Shown: one piece after another, positions 24,807 to 32,913 of the stretch | Position numbering within the stretch: the stretch's first letter is position 1 | How the letters are laid out: every line of letters starts with the position of its first letter | NCBI GenBank assembly: GCA_028287805.1 | Contig: JAQBOY010000410.1 | Span: forward strand, 1-36,968 | Origin: Mucilaginibacter sp. | Lineage (GTDB): Bacteria; Bacteroidota; Bacteroidia; Sphingobacteriales; Sphingobacteriaceae | Length of the DNA: 36,968 nt | Direction: 5' to 3' | Position numbers and translations under genes: made by a program | Notes under the pieces: generated by a model | Databases searched by the model: none | Told to the model about the DNA's origin: nothing | The model's input: the letters and a program-made list of their open reading frames with translations, nothing else

Positions 24807-26075
24807 ATGAAGACTCATAATAGTTTTGACGAACGATTTGAATTTACAGGTAATATTAAAACCTGGAGCTTAATCGCTATAGTTATAGGTATATTAGTTA
24901 TCGCGTTGGGCTTTATTACAAATCAGGGTGAGCGCACTTTTGACAACTTGTTGTTAATGGGCTACTACTTTACATGTGTATGTATAGCAGGCGTGTTCTT
25001 TTGCGCCATTCAATATGTAGCACAAGCCGGATGGTCAGTTGCCATACTTAGGATACCGCATGCATTTATTAAAGTGTTGCCTTATGCAGCGGCTATATTA
25101 ATAGCAATTATTGTTGCCGGTTTATTTTTAACCCATACAGGTGTCTCAGAAGAAGGCAAAGAGGTAGTTGTTCCTTATTTATATAAAACCTGGGCTGCTA
25201 AAGGGCTTACTAATACAGGAAGCGAGAATTATGATGCTATTATAGCAGGTAAATCAGGCTATCTGAATATTCCTTTCTTTCTGGCCAGAATGATAATTTT
25301 CCTGGGTAGCTATTCTCTGCTGGGCTGGTTATTAGTAAAGTATTCTAATAACGAGGATTCACTGGGCGGTATGTTTAATTATGACAAGAGCTTTAAAGTT
25401 GCCTGTTTATTCCTGGTAATATTTGGTTTTACTATCCCGCTATTCGCTTTTGATGCTATTATGTCATTAGAAGCACACTGGTTTTCAACAATGTTTGGCT
25501 GGTACAACTTCGCTGCTTTGTGGGTTAGCGGGTTATCGGTAATTACATTGGTTACTATTTATTTAAGAGACAAAGGTTACCTGTCATGGATTACTGAAGA
25601 CCATTTACACAATATGGGCCAGTTAATCTTCGGTTTCTCCGTATTCTGGACCTACTTATGGTTTGCACAATTCCTGTTAACCTATTATGCGAATATTCCT
25701 GAAGAAACTGAATATTTTTATAAAAGATGGGAGCCACAATTTAAAATTTGGTTTTGGTTAAACATTGTTATCAACTTTGCTACACCGCTGCTGGTATTAA
25801 TGTCCCGCGATTCCAAACGTATGATTCCCATATTAAAAACAGCTTGTATTATTTTGATATTAGGCCACTGGCTGGATTATTTTATCATGATTATGCCGGG
25901 CACGGTTGGTCCGCAATCAAGCTGGGCTACTGAAATTGGATGGATTGAAGCAGGTGTATTTATTGGTTTTGCAGGGTTATTTACCTTTATGATATTCACT
26001 GCATTGAGTACATTCACCTCTCTTATACCTAAAAAACATCCTTTATTGGAAGAGAGCCTGCATCATCACATATAA
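24807..26075 (+). CDS. actF: alternative complex III subunit ActF, NrfD-like membrane protein
   Basis: The 422-residue polytopic protein with about ten helices is a paralogue of ActC. Motifs such as NQGERTFDNLLLMGYYFTC, DAIMSLEAHWFSTMFGWYNF and LHNMGQLIFGFSVFWTYLWFAQFLL are characteristic. In F. johnsoniae and Roseiflexus complexes ActF mirrors ActC but has no quinol next to Fe-S clusters; it may contribute to proton translocation. It ends in LHHHI. It lies 12 bases after actE. The next gene's true start is 48 bases downstream. Confidence 0.95.
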   Translation: MKTHNSFDERFEFTGNIKTWSLIAIVIGILVIALGFITNQGERTFDNLLLMGYYFTCVCIAGVFFCAIQYVAQAGWSVAILRIPHAFIKVLPYAAAILIAIIVAGLFLTHTGVSEEGKEVVVPYLYKTWAAKGLTNTGSENYDAIIAGKSGYLNIPFFLARMIIFLGSYSLLGWLLVKYSNNEDSLGGMFNYDKSFKVACLFLVIFGFTIPLFAFDAIMSLEAHWFSTMFGWYNFAALWVSGLSVITLVTIYLRDKGYLSWITEDHLHNMGQLIFGFSVFWTYLWFAQFLLTYYANIPEETEYFYKRWEPQFKIWFWLNIVINFATPLLVLMSRDSKRMIPILKTACIILILGHWLDYFIMIMPGTVGPQSSWATEIGWIEAGVFIGFAGLFTFMIFTALSTFTSLIPKKHPLLEESLHHHI

Positions 26076-26082
26076 TAATTGT

Positions 26083-26090
26083 TAAATTTG
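26083..26090 (+). promoter_or_regulatory. possible internal -7 element before cox subunit II
   Basis: TAAATTTG matches TAnnTTTG and lies 33 bases upstream of ATG 26124, in one of the longer gaps of the operon. No well-placed -33 TTG was found, so it is a candidate only. Confidence 0.35.
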
Positions 26091-26123
26091 CAACATAATA
26101 CAGAATACCAAACAAACGATACA

Positions 26124-27329
26124 ATGGCATTCAAAAGACTAATAAATTCTAAAAAAATATTTTCGCTTTTCGCAGTGTTTTCCCTGTTGGGTACAAACCT
26201 GTTAATGGCACAAGATACCGCAACACCTACAGTTTCCTCGGTAACAGGTGGTGATGCAACAGCTACACCGGGCATGTGGATGAGCGTAGGGTACTATGTT
26301 TTACTTTTCCTGGTGTTATGCGTTGTTATAGCTATTGTAGGTAAAATTTTGAAAGTGTATGACCTTTCCCTGCAACTTCAAAATAAAAAACAAATAAACT
26401 GGAACAATATAATGGGTGCTATATGCATCCTGTTTATGATTGTTGGTTTTTATGGAGCTTATTGGTCAATAACCGAACAAGGTAGTATGACATTACCTGA
26501 AGCGGCTTCTAAACATGGCGTTAAAATTGACCAAATGTTTTTAACCACTTCAATACTTACCCTTTTTGTATTTGTTCTTACACAATTTTTATTGTTTTTC
26601 TTCGCGTTTAAATACCGCGGATCAGATAAAAGAAAAGCATACTTTTTACCACATAACAATACCATTGAAAAAGTATGGACAATTGTACCAGCTATTGTAT
26701 TGACTATACTGGTTGTGTTCGGGTTTTTTACCTGGCAGGAAATTACAAACAGTACAGATGGCAAGGGCGAATCATCTATTAATATAGATGTTACCGGCCA
26801 CCAATTTGCCTGGGAGTTGCGTTATCCTGGTAACGATGGTAAGTTGGGCAGAAAGAATTACACCTTAATTGGCGGAAACAATAAATTAGGTATTGATTAT
26901 AAAGACAGAAATTCTTTTGATGACTTAGCCGCAGATACCATGGTAATTCCGGTAAATAAATCAATCAGGCTAAATATAAATGCACAGGATGTTATTCATA
27001 GCGTTTATATGCCGCATTTTAGGGTACAGTTAAATGCTGTTCCGGGATTGCCTACGTTTTTTAGGTTTACACCTACTATCACTACGGCTGAAATGCGTAC
27101 GAGAACTGATAACGCTAAATTTGAATACCTGCTTTATTGCAACAAAATATGCGGAGCTTCTCACTATAATATGCAAAAGGTAGTGCGTGTAGTTACTGAT
27201 TCAGAATATAATGAGTGGATTGCCAGGCAGAAACCCTATTTAACCGATGGGTTAAAGAAGGAATTGAAGTTAGCTGAGGGAAATCAGAAAAAGAATATAT
27301 CACAAAATAGGTTAGCGTTAAACAATTAA
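26124..27329 (+). CDS. coxB: cytochrome c oxidase subunit II (CuA subunit, four membrane helices)
   Basis: The CuA subunit takes electrons from cytochrome c. I use ATG 26124 (401 residues) instead of the track's TTG 26079, because a signal peptide follows at once (KKIFSLFAVFSLLGTNLLMAQ). Four membrane helices are seen: about residues 51-75, 96-115, 139-163 and 184-204. Only the last two are the usual subunit II hairpin. The cupredoxin domain has H292 in DVIHSVYMPHF and C339NKICGASHYNM350, the complete CuA ligand set; Glu of the usual CxEIC is Lys here, harmless because only its backbone binds copper. No heme-c domain is fused, so this is aa3-type, not caa3. Confidence 0.95.
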   Translation: MAFKRLINSKKIFSLFAVFSLLGTNLLMAQDTATPTVSSVTGGDATATPGMWMSVGYYVLLFLVLCVVIAIVGKILKVYDLSLQLQNKKQINWNNIMGAICILFMIVGFYGAYWSITEQGSMTLPEAASKHGVKIDQMFLTTSILTLFVFVLTQFLLFFFAFKYRGSDKRKAYFLPHNNTIEKVWTIVPAIVLTILVVFGFFTWQEITNSTDGKGESSINIDVTGHQFAWELRYPGNDGKLGRKNYTLIGGNNKLGIDYKDRNSFDDLAADTMVIPVNKSIRLNINAQDVIHSVYMPHFRVQLNAVPGLPTFFRFTPTITTAEMRTRTDNAKFEYLLYCNKICGASHYNMQKVVRVVTDSEYNEWIARQKPYLTDGLKKELKLAEGNQKKNISQNRLALNN

Positions 27330-27338
27330 TTAGCGATT

Positions 27339-29222
27339 ATGTCAACATTAGCAGTTCAGGATCACGGGGTAGTACATCATGAAGAGGGTCACGAGCATCA
27401 CCACGATACTTTCCTGACCAAATACATATTTAGCCAGGATCATAAAATGATTGCCAAGCAATTCCTGATAACAGGGATCACTATGGCATTTATTGCAATG
27501 ACCTTATCAATCTTATTCAGGATACAATTAGCTTATCCTGATAAAACATTTCCATTATTGCAAACACTGCTTGGCCGTTTTGCACCTGACGGGCGTTTAG
27601 ATCCGAACTTCTACCTGTCATTAGTAACTATACATGGTACCATCATGGTGTTTTTTGTATTAACAGCAGGCTTAAGCGGAACCTTTAGTAATTTGCTGAT
27701 ACCTTTACAGGTAGGGGCAAGGGATATGGCATCACCATTTATGAACATGCTATCCTATTGGTTCTTTTTCATAGCTTGTGTAATTATGTTAAGCTCATTC
27801 TTTGTACAAAAAGGCCCTGCCAGCGGTGGATGGACTGTTTATCCGCCATTATCAGCTTTACCAAAAGCTATGCCTGGTTCAGGTGAGGGTATGACCCTTT
27901 GGCTTATCAGTATGATATGCTTTATCGGATCATCATTAATGGGTGGTATTAATTACGTAAGTACTGTACTAAATATGCGTACCAAAGGCATGGATCTTTG
28001 GAAGATGCCTTTAACTATCTGGGCTTTTTTCTTAACAGCTGTATTAGGTGTTTTGGCATTCCCGGTTTTGGTAGCAGGTGTTGTGCTGTTGATATTTGAC
28101 CGCAGCTTTGGTACCAGTTTTTATCTTTCAGACATTGTTATTGCCGGACAGGTAATGCCTTTTGAAGGTGGCAGCCCTATATTGTTCCAGCATTTATTCT
28201 GGTTCCTTGGTCACCCAGAGGTATATATCGTAATTATGCCTGCAATGGGTATAGCATCCGAGGTAATGTCAGTAAATTCACGTAAGCCTATTTTTGGTTA
28301 TCATGCCATGGTTTACTCGCTTATTGGTATTACTGTATTATCATTTATTGTATGGGGGCACCATATGTTTGTAACTGGTATGAATCCGTTTTTGGGAGGT
28401 GTGTTTATGATCACTACCCTTATTATAGCGGTGCCATCGGCGGTAAAAACATTTAACTGGTTGGCTACATTGTGGCGCGGTAACATACGTTTTACCCCTG
28501 CTATGTTGTTTGCTATCGGTATGGTTTCCTTCTTTATCTCTGGTGGTTTAACCGGTATATTTTTAGGTAACGCAGCGTTGGATATCAATTTACATGATAC
28601 TTATTTTGTGGTAGCTCACTTTCACCTGGTAATGGGTTCTGCTGCCATATTTGGTATGCTTTGCGGTGTATATCACTGGTTCCCTAAAATGTTTGGCCGT
28701 TTAATGGATACTAAATTAGGCTTTCTGCATTTTTGGTTAACCTTTATTGGTGCTTACCTGGTGTTTTTCCCAATGCACTTTATGGGCTTAGATGGTGTAC
28801 CACGCCGTTATTATGCATTTACTGAATTTGAATCCATGAAACAATGGTTATCTGTTAACGTATTTATTACATGGTCGGCAATTATAGCCGGTTTAGCACA
28901 GGTAGCATTTTTGTATAACTTTGTTCACTCTATATTCTGGGGCGAAAAAACAACACAAAACCCATGGCAAGCCAATACACTGGAATGGACCACGCCTGTT
29001 GAACATATACACGGTAACTGGCCGGGAGAGATTCCTACCGTTTACCGCTGGCCATATGATTATAGCAAGCCGGGCAATGATTCGGACTTTATACCACAAA
29101 TTATTCCTTTTTCACAAACCATGAGTTCAAATATTCCAAGTGATTTTGAAGATAATACAGGTGGTCTTGAGGCACAATCAAAATGGTCAAGTACACAAAA
29201 AGCTAACGAACAAGTAAAATAA
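27339..29222 (+). CDS. coxA: cytochrome c oxidase subunit I
   Basis: This is the catalytic subunit with heme a, heme a3 and CuB. The 627-residue protein has the expected histidines: TIHGTIMVFF (heme a), GHPEVY with the His-Tyr pair and Glu, VWGHHMF (CuB), and HDTYFVVAHFHLVMG (heme a3 and heme a). The GHPEV Glu points to an A1-type heme-copper oxidase with D- and K-channels. The N-terminus is His-rich (seven His between residues 9 and 22), which I find unusual but have seen in Bacteroidota. It begins 9 bases after subunit II. A strong stem-loop follows the stop. Confidence 0.97.
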   Translation: MSTLAVQDHGVVHHEEGHEHHHDTFLTKYIFSQDHKMIAKQFLITGITMAFIAMTLSILFRIQLAYPDKTFPLLQTLLGRFAPDGRLDPNFYLSLVTIHGTIMVFFVLTAGLSGTFSNLLIPLQVGARDMASPFMNMLSYWFFFIACVIMLSSFFVQKGPASGGWTVYPPLSALPKAMPGSGEGMTLWLISMICFIGSSLMGGINYVSTVLNMRTKGMDLWKMPLTIWAFFLTAVLGVLAFPVLVAGVVLLIFDRSFGTSFYLSDIVIAGQVMPFEGGSPILFQHLFWFLGHPEVYIVIMPAMGIASEVMSVNSRKPIFGYHAMVYSLIGITVLSFIVWGHHMFVTGMNPFLGGVFMITTLIIAVPSAVKTFNWLATLWRGNIRFTPAMLFAIGMVSFFISGGLTGIFLGNAALDINLHDTYFVVAHFHLVMGSAAIFGMLCGVYHWFPKMFGRLMDTKLGFLHFWLTFIGAYLVFFPMHFMGLDGVPRRYYAFTEFESMKQWLSVNVFITWSAIIAGLAQVAFLYNFVHSIFWGEKTTQNPWQANTLEWTTPVEHIHGNWPGEIPTVYRWPYDYSKPGNDSDFIPQIIPFSQTMSSNIPSDFEDNTGGLEAQSKWSSTQKANEQVK

Positions 29223-29241
29223 TTTATTACTTATCTGATCT

Positions 29242-29293
29242 TTTAGGGTACCTGTGCAGGAAATATTTCCATAACAGGTACCCTAAATTTTTA
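29242..29293 (+). terminator. large stem-loop between coxA and ctaA (terminator or attenuator)
   Basis: TTTAGGGTACCTGT (29242-29255) is perfectly inverted at 29274-29287 (ACAGGTACCCTAAA), and the loop contains a 12-base palindrome GGAAATATTTCC. The sequence after the stem is ATTTTTAG, U-rich but short. It begins 20 bases after the coxA stop. Confidence 0.7.
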
Positions 29294-29304
29294 GAAATAT
29301 TTAG

Positions 29305-30366
29305 ATGAGCAAAGCAACATCCAAAATTCAATTTCAAAAAATTAATTTGCTGAGTATTATTCTGCTTTTTATTTTAATATTAGCAGGTGGGGTGGTACGC
29401 AGTACAGGTTCAGGAATGGGATGCCCGGATTGGCCAAAATGTTTCGGTTGTTATATTCCGCCTACCAATAGTTCTGAATTGCCCGCTAATTATAAAGATA
29501 AATATGTTAACGGCCGTATAGCCAAAAATCAAAGATTTGCTAAAACGCTTGATGTTTTTGGCTATACAGACCTGGCCAAACGGATACGTGAAGACAAATC
29601 CATATTAATGCCCGAAGAATTTAACGCTGCAAAAACCTGGACGGAATACATTAATCGTCTTATTGGCGCAGCTTCCGGATTGTTTTTATTGGCAGCAACT
29701 ATATACTCCTTTAGCTACTGGAATGTTAATAAATGGATTCCTTTTTTAAGTACGTTTAACTTAATATTAATAGGTTTCCAGGCCTGGCTGGGTTCTATAG
29801 TAGTATCAACCAATTTAACCGCCTGGATTATTACGGTGCATCTTTTATTAGCCTTAGCTATTTTAGCGTTAAGTATCACTACTTATCACTTAGCAAAAGT
29901 AAACGGTAAATACAAGCTTAATGTTAGCCCAATATTATATGTGGTTACCCTGCTCGTATTACTATTGAGCATTGTACAGATAACATTTGGGGCTCAGGTA
30001 CGCGAAAGTATAGATGCCATAGCCAGCCGGTTACAGGAAGGATACAGGAGCGATTGGGTTAACAATGCCGGGAGTGTTTTTTTTCAGCATAGGGATGTTG
30101 CGGTATTGGTATTATTGGGCAATATCGTTTTATACGCTTTAATTCGCCGGGGATTTGGCAGGCATTCCATCCAACAACAATTAATGAGTTTCACGTTTCT
30201 GGTAATTATCCTTCAAATAGTCACCGGGATATTATTATCGTATTTATCGTTACCACCATTTGCACAGGCGGCACATATTTTATTAGCAAGCCTTATATTT
30301 GGCGCGCAATTTTATTTGCTGCTTAATTTATATCAATCAGAAAATAAGCAGGAGGCTCATAGATGA
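29305..30366 (+). CDS. ctaA: heme A synthase (COX15/CtaA family)
   Basis: The enzyme oxidises the C8 methyl group of heme O to make heme A for the oxidase. The 353-residue membrane protein has about eight helices in two four-helix halves. The extracellular Cys-containing motif GMGCPDWPKCFGC lies at residues 37-49. Conserved histidines are seen in ITVHLLLALAIL, FFQHRDVAVL and AAHILLASLIFG. In helix 3 the usual ExxHR reads EYINR (E114, N117), so one heme-ligand His is Asn. A loop of about 55 residues (NYKDKYVNGRIAKNQ) between helices 1 and 2 is longer than in Bacillus CtaA. It overlaps ctaB by 4 bases (ATGA). Confidence 0.93.
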   Translation: MSKATSKIQFQKINLLSIILLFILILAGGVVRSTGSGMGCPDWPKCFGCYIPPTNSSELPANYKDKYVNGRIAKNQRFAKTLDVFGYTDLAKRIREDKSILMPEEFNAAKTWTEYINRLIGAASGLFLLAATIYSFSYWNVNKWIPFLSTFNLILIGFQAWLGSIVVSTNLTAWIITVHLLLALAILALSITTYHLAKVNGKYKLNVSPILYVVTLLVLLLSIVQITFGAQVRESIDAIASRLQEGYRSDWVNNAGSVFFQHRDVAVLVLLGNIVLYALIRRGFGRHSIQQQLMSFTFLVIILQIVTGILLSYLSLPPFAQAAHILLASLIFGAQFYLLLNLYQSENKQEAHR

Positions 30367-31220
30367 AGTGGAGTGATTTTTCAAAACTGATTAAGTTCCG
30401 TTTAACTTTCCTGGTAGTTTTCTCCGCCTCTATATCTTATTTAATAGGCTGTAAAGTAAATGGTGTTATTGTTTGGAAGGACTGGTTAATTCTGATTGCC
30501 GGGGGCTTTTTAGTTACTTCGGCTGCTAATTGCTTTAACGAGATTATTGAGAAGGACCTTGACCGTTTAATGAAACGTACAGCCGACCGGCCAATACCTG
30601 CAGGACGTATGACAACAGGCCAGGCGTTGGTATTAGGCTTATTTATGGCTATAAGCGGCACTTATTTATTAGGAGGCTTAAATTTAACAACAGGATATCT
30701 GTCTGTATTTTCAATTTTATTGTATGCTTTTGCTTATACGCCATTAAAACGTAAATCGCCAATAGCGGTATTTGTAGGGGCTATACCGGGGGCCTTACCG
30801 CCGTTAATTGGTTATGTAGCGGCGCATGGTAAAATTGATTACATTGCTTTATTATTATTCGCTATTCAGTTTGTTTGGCAGTTTCCACATTTTTGGGCTA
30901 TTGCATGGGTATTGGATGATGATTATAAACTGGCCGGGTTCAGATTATTGCCAAGCGGCAAAAGAAATTTACCGAGTGGAATTATTACTTTTATACTCAC
31001 CTTAATTTTACTTCCGGTAAGTTTATTGCCTACTTATTATCATTATGGTGGTTATTATTTAGGTGGTGTATCATTAATTTGCAGTTTAATATTTTTATAC
31101 CAGGCATTTAACCTGATGCGTACGCTTCAAATAGAAGCCGCAAGGAAGTTAATGTTTGGCTCTTTTATATATTTGCCGGTAGTACAACTAATGTTTTTAT
31201 TTGATTTTATAGGAAAGTGA
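30363..31220 (+). CDS. ctaB: heme O synthase (protoheme IX farnesyltransferase)
   Basis: The enzyme adds a farnesyl group to heme B, giving heme O, the substrate of CtaA. The 285-residue UbiA-family protein has about eight membrane helices. It has the first Asp-rich motif NCFNEIIEKDLDRLMKRTADRP, the YTPLKRKSP region and the conserved GAIPGALPPLIGY; WQFPHFWAIAW and DDDYKLAGF make up the second Asp-rich part. It overlaps the ctaA stop through ATGA, and the next gene starts 1 base after its stop, so translation is tightly coupled. Confidence 0.96.
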   Translation: MKWSDFSKLIKFRLTFLVVFSASISYLIGCKVNGVIVWKDWLILIAGGFLVTSAANCFNEIIEKDLDRLMKRTADRPIPAGRMTTGQALVLGLFMAISGTYLLGGLNLTTGYLSVFSILLYAFAYTPLKRKSPIAVFVGAIPGALPPLIGYVAAHGKIDYIALLLFAIQFVWQFPHFWAIAWVLDDDYKLAGFRLLPSGKRNLPSGIITFILTLILLPVSLLPTYYHYGGYYLGGVSLICSLIFLYQAFNLMRTLQIEAARKLMFGSFIYLPVVQLMFLFDFIGK

Positions 31221-31221
31221 A

Positions 31222-31800
31222 ATGATGGCTCAAATACAACAAGAAGATAAGCTTAACCTGGGTGCCAAAAAATTCAATATGTGGATATTTGTATTCACAT
31301 CCTTTATGTTTTTTGCGGCTCTTACCAGTGGCTTTATAGTTTACAGCGGTGGCAGAGGGCATGGCATACACTTAATATTGCCGCATGCTTTTATATATAG
31401 TACAATATGTATTTTGTTAAGCAGTGTTACACTGTTTGTAGCTTCAAACGCGGCTAAACGTTTACAATTTGCCAAACAACGGCTTTATTTAGGATTAACC
31501 CTTTTATTTGGCGTCCTGTTTTTTATTATTCAGATATACGCCTGGACCCTGTTAATTAAAATGGGGGTTTACTTTGTAAATAATAATGCATCCCAATCAT
31601 TTATCTATGTATTTACCGGGATGCACTTAGTGCATATAATTGCGGGTTTGTTCCTGATAGGAAACACGCTGAAAGGCAGCTATAATAATATACCGCAGGT
31701 TAAAAATTTATTCCGAATGGAGATGTCTTCTATTTTTTGGCATTTTGTCGATATTATATGGATTTATCTTTATGTTTTTTTACTTTTGAACCAATATTAA
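31222..31800 (+). CDS. heme-copper oxidase subunit III, first copy (short)
   Basis: The 192-residue protein has five membrane helices, with family motifs KFNMWIFVFTSFMFFAALTSGFIVYS near the start, TGMHLVHIIAGLFLIG near residue 140 and IFWHFVDIIWIYLYVFLLL at the end. It lacks the first two helices of the long subunit III form, a normal short bacterial layout. The start could be either of two adjacent ATGs (MMAQ). A second subunit III gene follows after 21 bases. The pair resembles only moderately, so they are old paralogues with probably distinct positions in the oxidase. Confidence 0.92.
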   Translation: MMAQIQQEDKLNLGAKKFNMWIFVFTSFMFFAALTSGFIVYSGGRGHGIHLILPHAFIYSTICILLSSVTLFVASNAAKRLQFAKQRLYLGLTLLFGVLFFIIQIYAWTLLIKMGVYFVNNNASQSFIYVFTGMHLVHIIAGLFLIGNTLKGSYNNIPQVKNLFRMEMSSIFWHFVDIIWIYLYVFLLLNQY

Positions 31801-31821
31801 ACAAACAACTATTTAATTCAA

Positions 31822-32541
31822 ATGAGCGTAGCAGTATCACCAATTGATGAAGTAAAAACAACCCCTTGGTCGGGTGGCAGATCCCCCTTCAATGTTGAGT
31901 ATGGAAAAATGATGATGTGGTTTTTTCTCCTTTCGGATGCATTTACCTTTTCATCACTATTGATCTCTTACGGTTCATTACGTTTTAGTTCAGCTGTATG
32001 GCCCGGAGCTGATAAAGTTTTTCAATCTGTACCTGGATTAGTTGAGCATGGCGCACCATTAGTATTTGTTGGTTTAATGACCTTTATATTAATTATGAGC
32101 TCTGTTACTATGGTATTGGCTGTTGAGGCCGGCCATCGTAATGCTAAAAAGGAAGTAATTACCTGGATGATATTAACCGTTATTGGTGGTTTTATGTTCC
32201 TGGGATGCCAGGCATTAGAATGGTCACACCTGCATAGCGAAGGTTTTTGGTGGTCAAGTATTCCTAATGCTGAAACTTTAAAAGAGTTTTTTACAACGGG
32301 CGCACTTGCAGATCAGCAAAGATCAGCTCACCAGTTTGCTAACTTATTCTTTACCATAACCGGTTTCCATGGTTTCCACGTATTTACAGGGGTTATCATT
32401 AATATCATTATTACCATTAATGTTTTACTGGGTACTTATGAAAAACGTGGTAGCTATTTAATGGTTGAAAAAGTTGGCCTTTACTGGCACTTTGTTGATT
32501 TGGTTTGGGTATTTGTATTTACCTTCTTTTATTTAGTCTGA
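31822..32541 (+). CDS. coxC: cytochrome c oxidase subunit III, second copy
   Basis: The 239-residue five-helix protein has an N-terminal segment SPFNVEYGKMMMWFFLLSDAFTFSSLL and the motifs FFTITGFHGFHVFTGVIINI and YWHFVDLVWVFVFTFFYLV. GCQALEWSHLHSEGFWWSS in the middle is the E-W-H loop typical of subunit III. Subunit III keeps proton uptake by the D-channel stable over many turnovers. I regard this copy as the main one because it has the complete set of motifs. Confidence 0.95.
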   Translation: MSVAVSPIDEVKTTPWSGGRSPFNVEYGKMMMWFFLLSDAFTFSSLLISYGSLRFSSAVWPGADKVFQSVPGLVEHGAPLVFVGLMTFILIMSSVTMVLAVEAGHRNAKKEVITWMILTVIGGFMFLGCQALEWSHLHSEGFWWSSIPNAETLKEFFTTGALADQQRSAHQFANLFFTITGFHGFHVFTGVIINIIITINVLLGTYEKRGSYLMVEKVGLYWHFVDLVWVFVFTFFYLV

Positions 32542-32568
32542 AAAAAATAATATTAAACTGATTTATAT

Positions 32569-32913
32569 ATGTCATCAGAACCTACAGCAGTTCACGCCGA
32601 CGGCGAAGAACATGAAACCATGACCAGGGGAAAAATATGGAAAGTATTTTTCATATTATTAGCCATAACCTGTGTTGAATTTATTATAGCGCTTTGGATG
32701 GTACCAAGTGGTATAATACCCGGACATGTTGCTAACCCTGTATATATTGTTTTAACTTTATTTAAAGCATTTTACATTGTTGCCTATTTTATGCACCTTA
32801 AATTCGAAAAATTGGGTTTGGCATTGGCTATCATAGTTCCTATTCTTTTCATTATCGGTTTAATCCTGGTACTTACAAATGAGAGTCACCACTGGATTGA
32901 TCTGAGGGGATAA
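32569..32913 (+). CDS. coxD: cytochrome c oxidase subunit IV
   Basis: The 114-residue protein of the prokaryotic subunit IV family (CtaF/CoxD type) has three membrane helices at about residues 23-45, 56-78 and 84-105. The motif KAFYIVAYFMHLKFE near residue 70 is diagnostic of the family. It has a short acidic N-terminus (VHADGEEHETM). The stop shares one base with the ATG of the SCO gene (TAATG). Confidence 0.93.
   Translation: MSSEPTAVHADGEEHETMTRGKIWKVFFILLAITCVEFIIALWMVPSGIIPGHVANPVYIVLTLFKAFYIVAYFMHLKFEKLGLALAIIVPILFIIGLILVLTNESHHWIDLRG

Noticed and set aside
26079-26123. TTG start for cytochrome oxidase subunit II in the ORF track
   Set aside because: It would put 15 polar residues ahead of a clean signal peptide; ATG 26124 is the better start.
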